From Methylobacter sp. (GTDB lineage: Bacteria > Pseudomonadota > Gammaproteobacteria > Methylococcales > Methylomonadaceae), in assembly GCA_028714995.1 (NCBI GenBank), contig JAQTLI010000241.1, positions 1-5,315 on the forward strand: DNA of 5,315 bases, read 5' to 3'. Within the stretch, counting starts at the first letter, position 1. Each line of letters begins with the position of its first letter. A program made the position numbers and the translations under genes. Below, piece after piece: positions 4,924 through 5,315 of this stretch. Under the pieces are notes generated by a model. That model searched no databases. It had not been told where the DNA came from and worked only from the letters and a program-made list of their open reading frames with translations.

Positions 4924-5315
4924 ATGGAAAAAGAAAAACTAGAGTTATACACAGACTACCTGATCTGCAATAGTGGGTTTGCGACGGCGACCGGTTTGTC
5001 AGCGATGTTAGAAGGGGATTTGAGTCACGACCAACTGACCCGTTATTTGTCAGCGAGGGAATACACCTCCAAAGACCTGTGGGGGGGAAGTCAAAGCGAC
5101 GGTACGCCAAATAGAACAGGAAGACGGTTGCCTGATCTTTGACGATACCATCCAGGAGAAGGCCTGGACGGATGAGAACGAGATTATGTGTTGGCATTAT
5201 GACCACTGCAAAGGGCGGTCGGTCAAGGGCATCAACCTGTTGAATGCGTTGTACCATAGCGGGGGCGTGTCAATCCCGGTCGCCTTTGAAGTGGTGCGTA
5301 AGCCCCATCAGTTCA
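4880..5315 (+). mobile_element. Insertion sequence, left part (IS4/IS701-like DDE type), continues past window
   Basis: The segment is identified by the transposase reading frame from 4924 to the window edge. The left boundary at about 4880 is inferred from a change of sequence character and a terminus-like motif, not from a matched inverted repeat. It lies next to the end of the truncated cassette gene. Confidence 0.55.
4924..5315 (+). pseudogene. IS4/IS701-like DDE transposase, N-terminal part, frameshifted at a G run, 3' end outside window
   Basis: The frame from ATG 4924 gives 54 sense residues typical of these transposases (blocks LELYTDYLICNSGFATATGL, DLSHDQLTRYLSAREYTSKD, LWG). It then slips at seven G (5081-5087) and would stop at 5142. 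Moving one base, the frame from 5087 is open to the window end and continues the same protein: EVKATVRQIEQEDG, CLIFDDTIQEKAWTDENE, CWHYDHCKGRSVKGINLLNA, SIPVAFEVVRKPHQF. LIFDDT holds the first catalytic aspartate. Six G would restore the full frame, so one extra G is present. It may be a true inactivating mutation, a sequencing error, or a slippage site that is corrected in some transcripts. The protein would cut and move the IS; the remaining catalytic residues lie outside. No clear ribosome binding site precedes the ATG. Confidence 0.82.

Noticed and set aside
4673..5257. 194-residue minus-strand ORF covering the cassette/IS junction
   Set aside because: It runs antisense to the transposase and in another frame of the membrane protein; no family features are seen.
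1..5315. CRISPR arrays, tRNA or rRNA genes
   Set aside because: No regularly spaced direct repeats, cloverleaf-like segments or rRNA-like stretches were seen on either strand.

Overview
The window reads as a chromosomal backbone gene from a gammaproteobacterium joined to an accessory patch built from mobile DNA. The mechanosensitive channel and both GreB sequences are gammaproteobacterial in character. A methanotroph-like (Methylococcales) host is a guess from protein style only and cannot be proven here.

Layout. (1) Bases 1-2054, + strand: the C-terminal two thirds of a large MscK/MscM-type mechanosensitive channel, cut by the window edge. (2) 2055-2385, - strand: a decayed C-terminal half of a greB gene, with a frameshift and an in-frame stop. 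It abuts the channel gene tail-to-tail with no spacer. (3) About 2383-2690, + strand: the N-terminal helix-turn-helix part of an IS630-type transposase with a nonsense codon. (4) 2708-3193, + strand: an intact greB in the opposite orientation to the remnant. (5) 3252-4839, - strand: a piece of an integron gene-cassette array. From 5' to 3' on the minus strand it holds a 5'-truncated membrane-protein cassette, an attC site (4358-4446), an AlkC-like DNA alkylation-repair gene whose stop codon lies in the next attC (3361-3423), and the possible start of a further cassette. (6) About 4880-5315, + strand: the start of an IS with an IS4/IS701-like DDE transposase, frameshifted at a run of seven G and cut by the window edge.

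How it fits together. No integron integrase is visible, so the cassettes look like a stranded cluster (CALIN-like) or the far part of an array whose integrase lies to the right, beyond the IS. The IS side of the array carries a cassette gene without a clear start, which suggests that insertion removed its 5' end. On the other side, a resident greB appears to have been broken, probably by an IS630-type insertion, and an intact greB sits right next to it, so GreB function may have been kept or replaced locally. The most interesting signals are the two unlike attC sites around a repair gene, a perfect -10 hexamer inside one attC, and the greB remnant/intact pair. No evidence was seen for an entirely new system; the cassette membrane protein is the only gene of truly unknown function.
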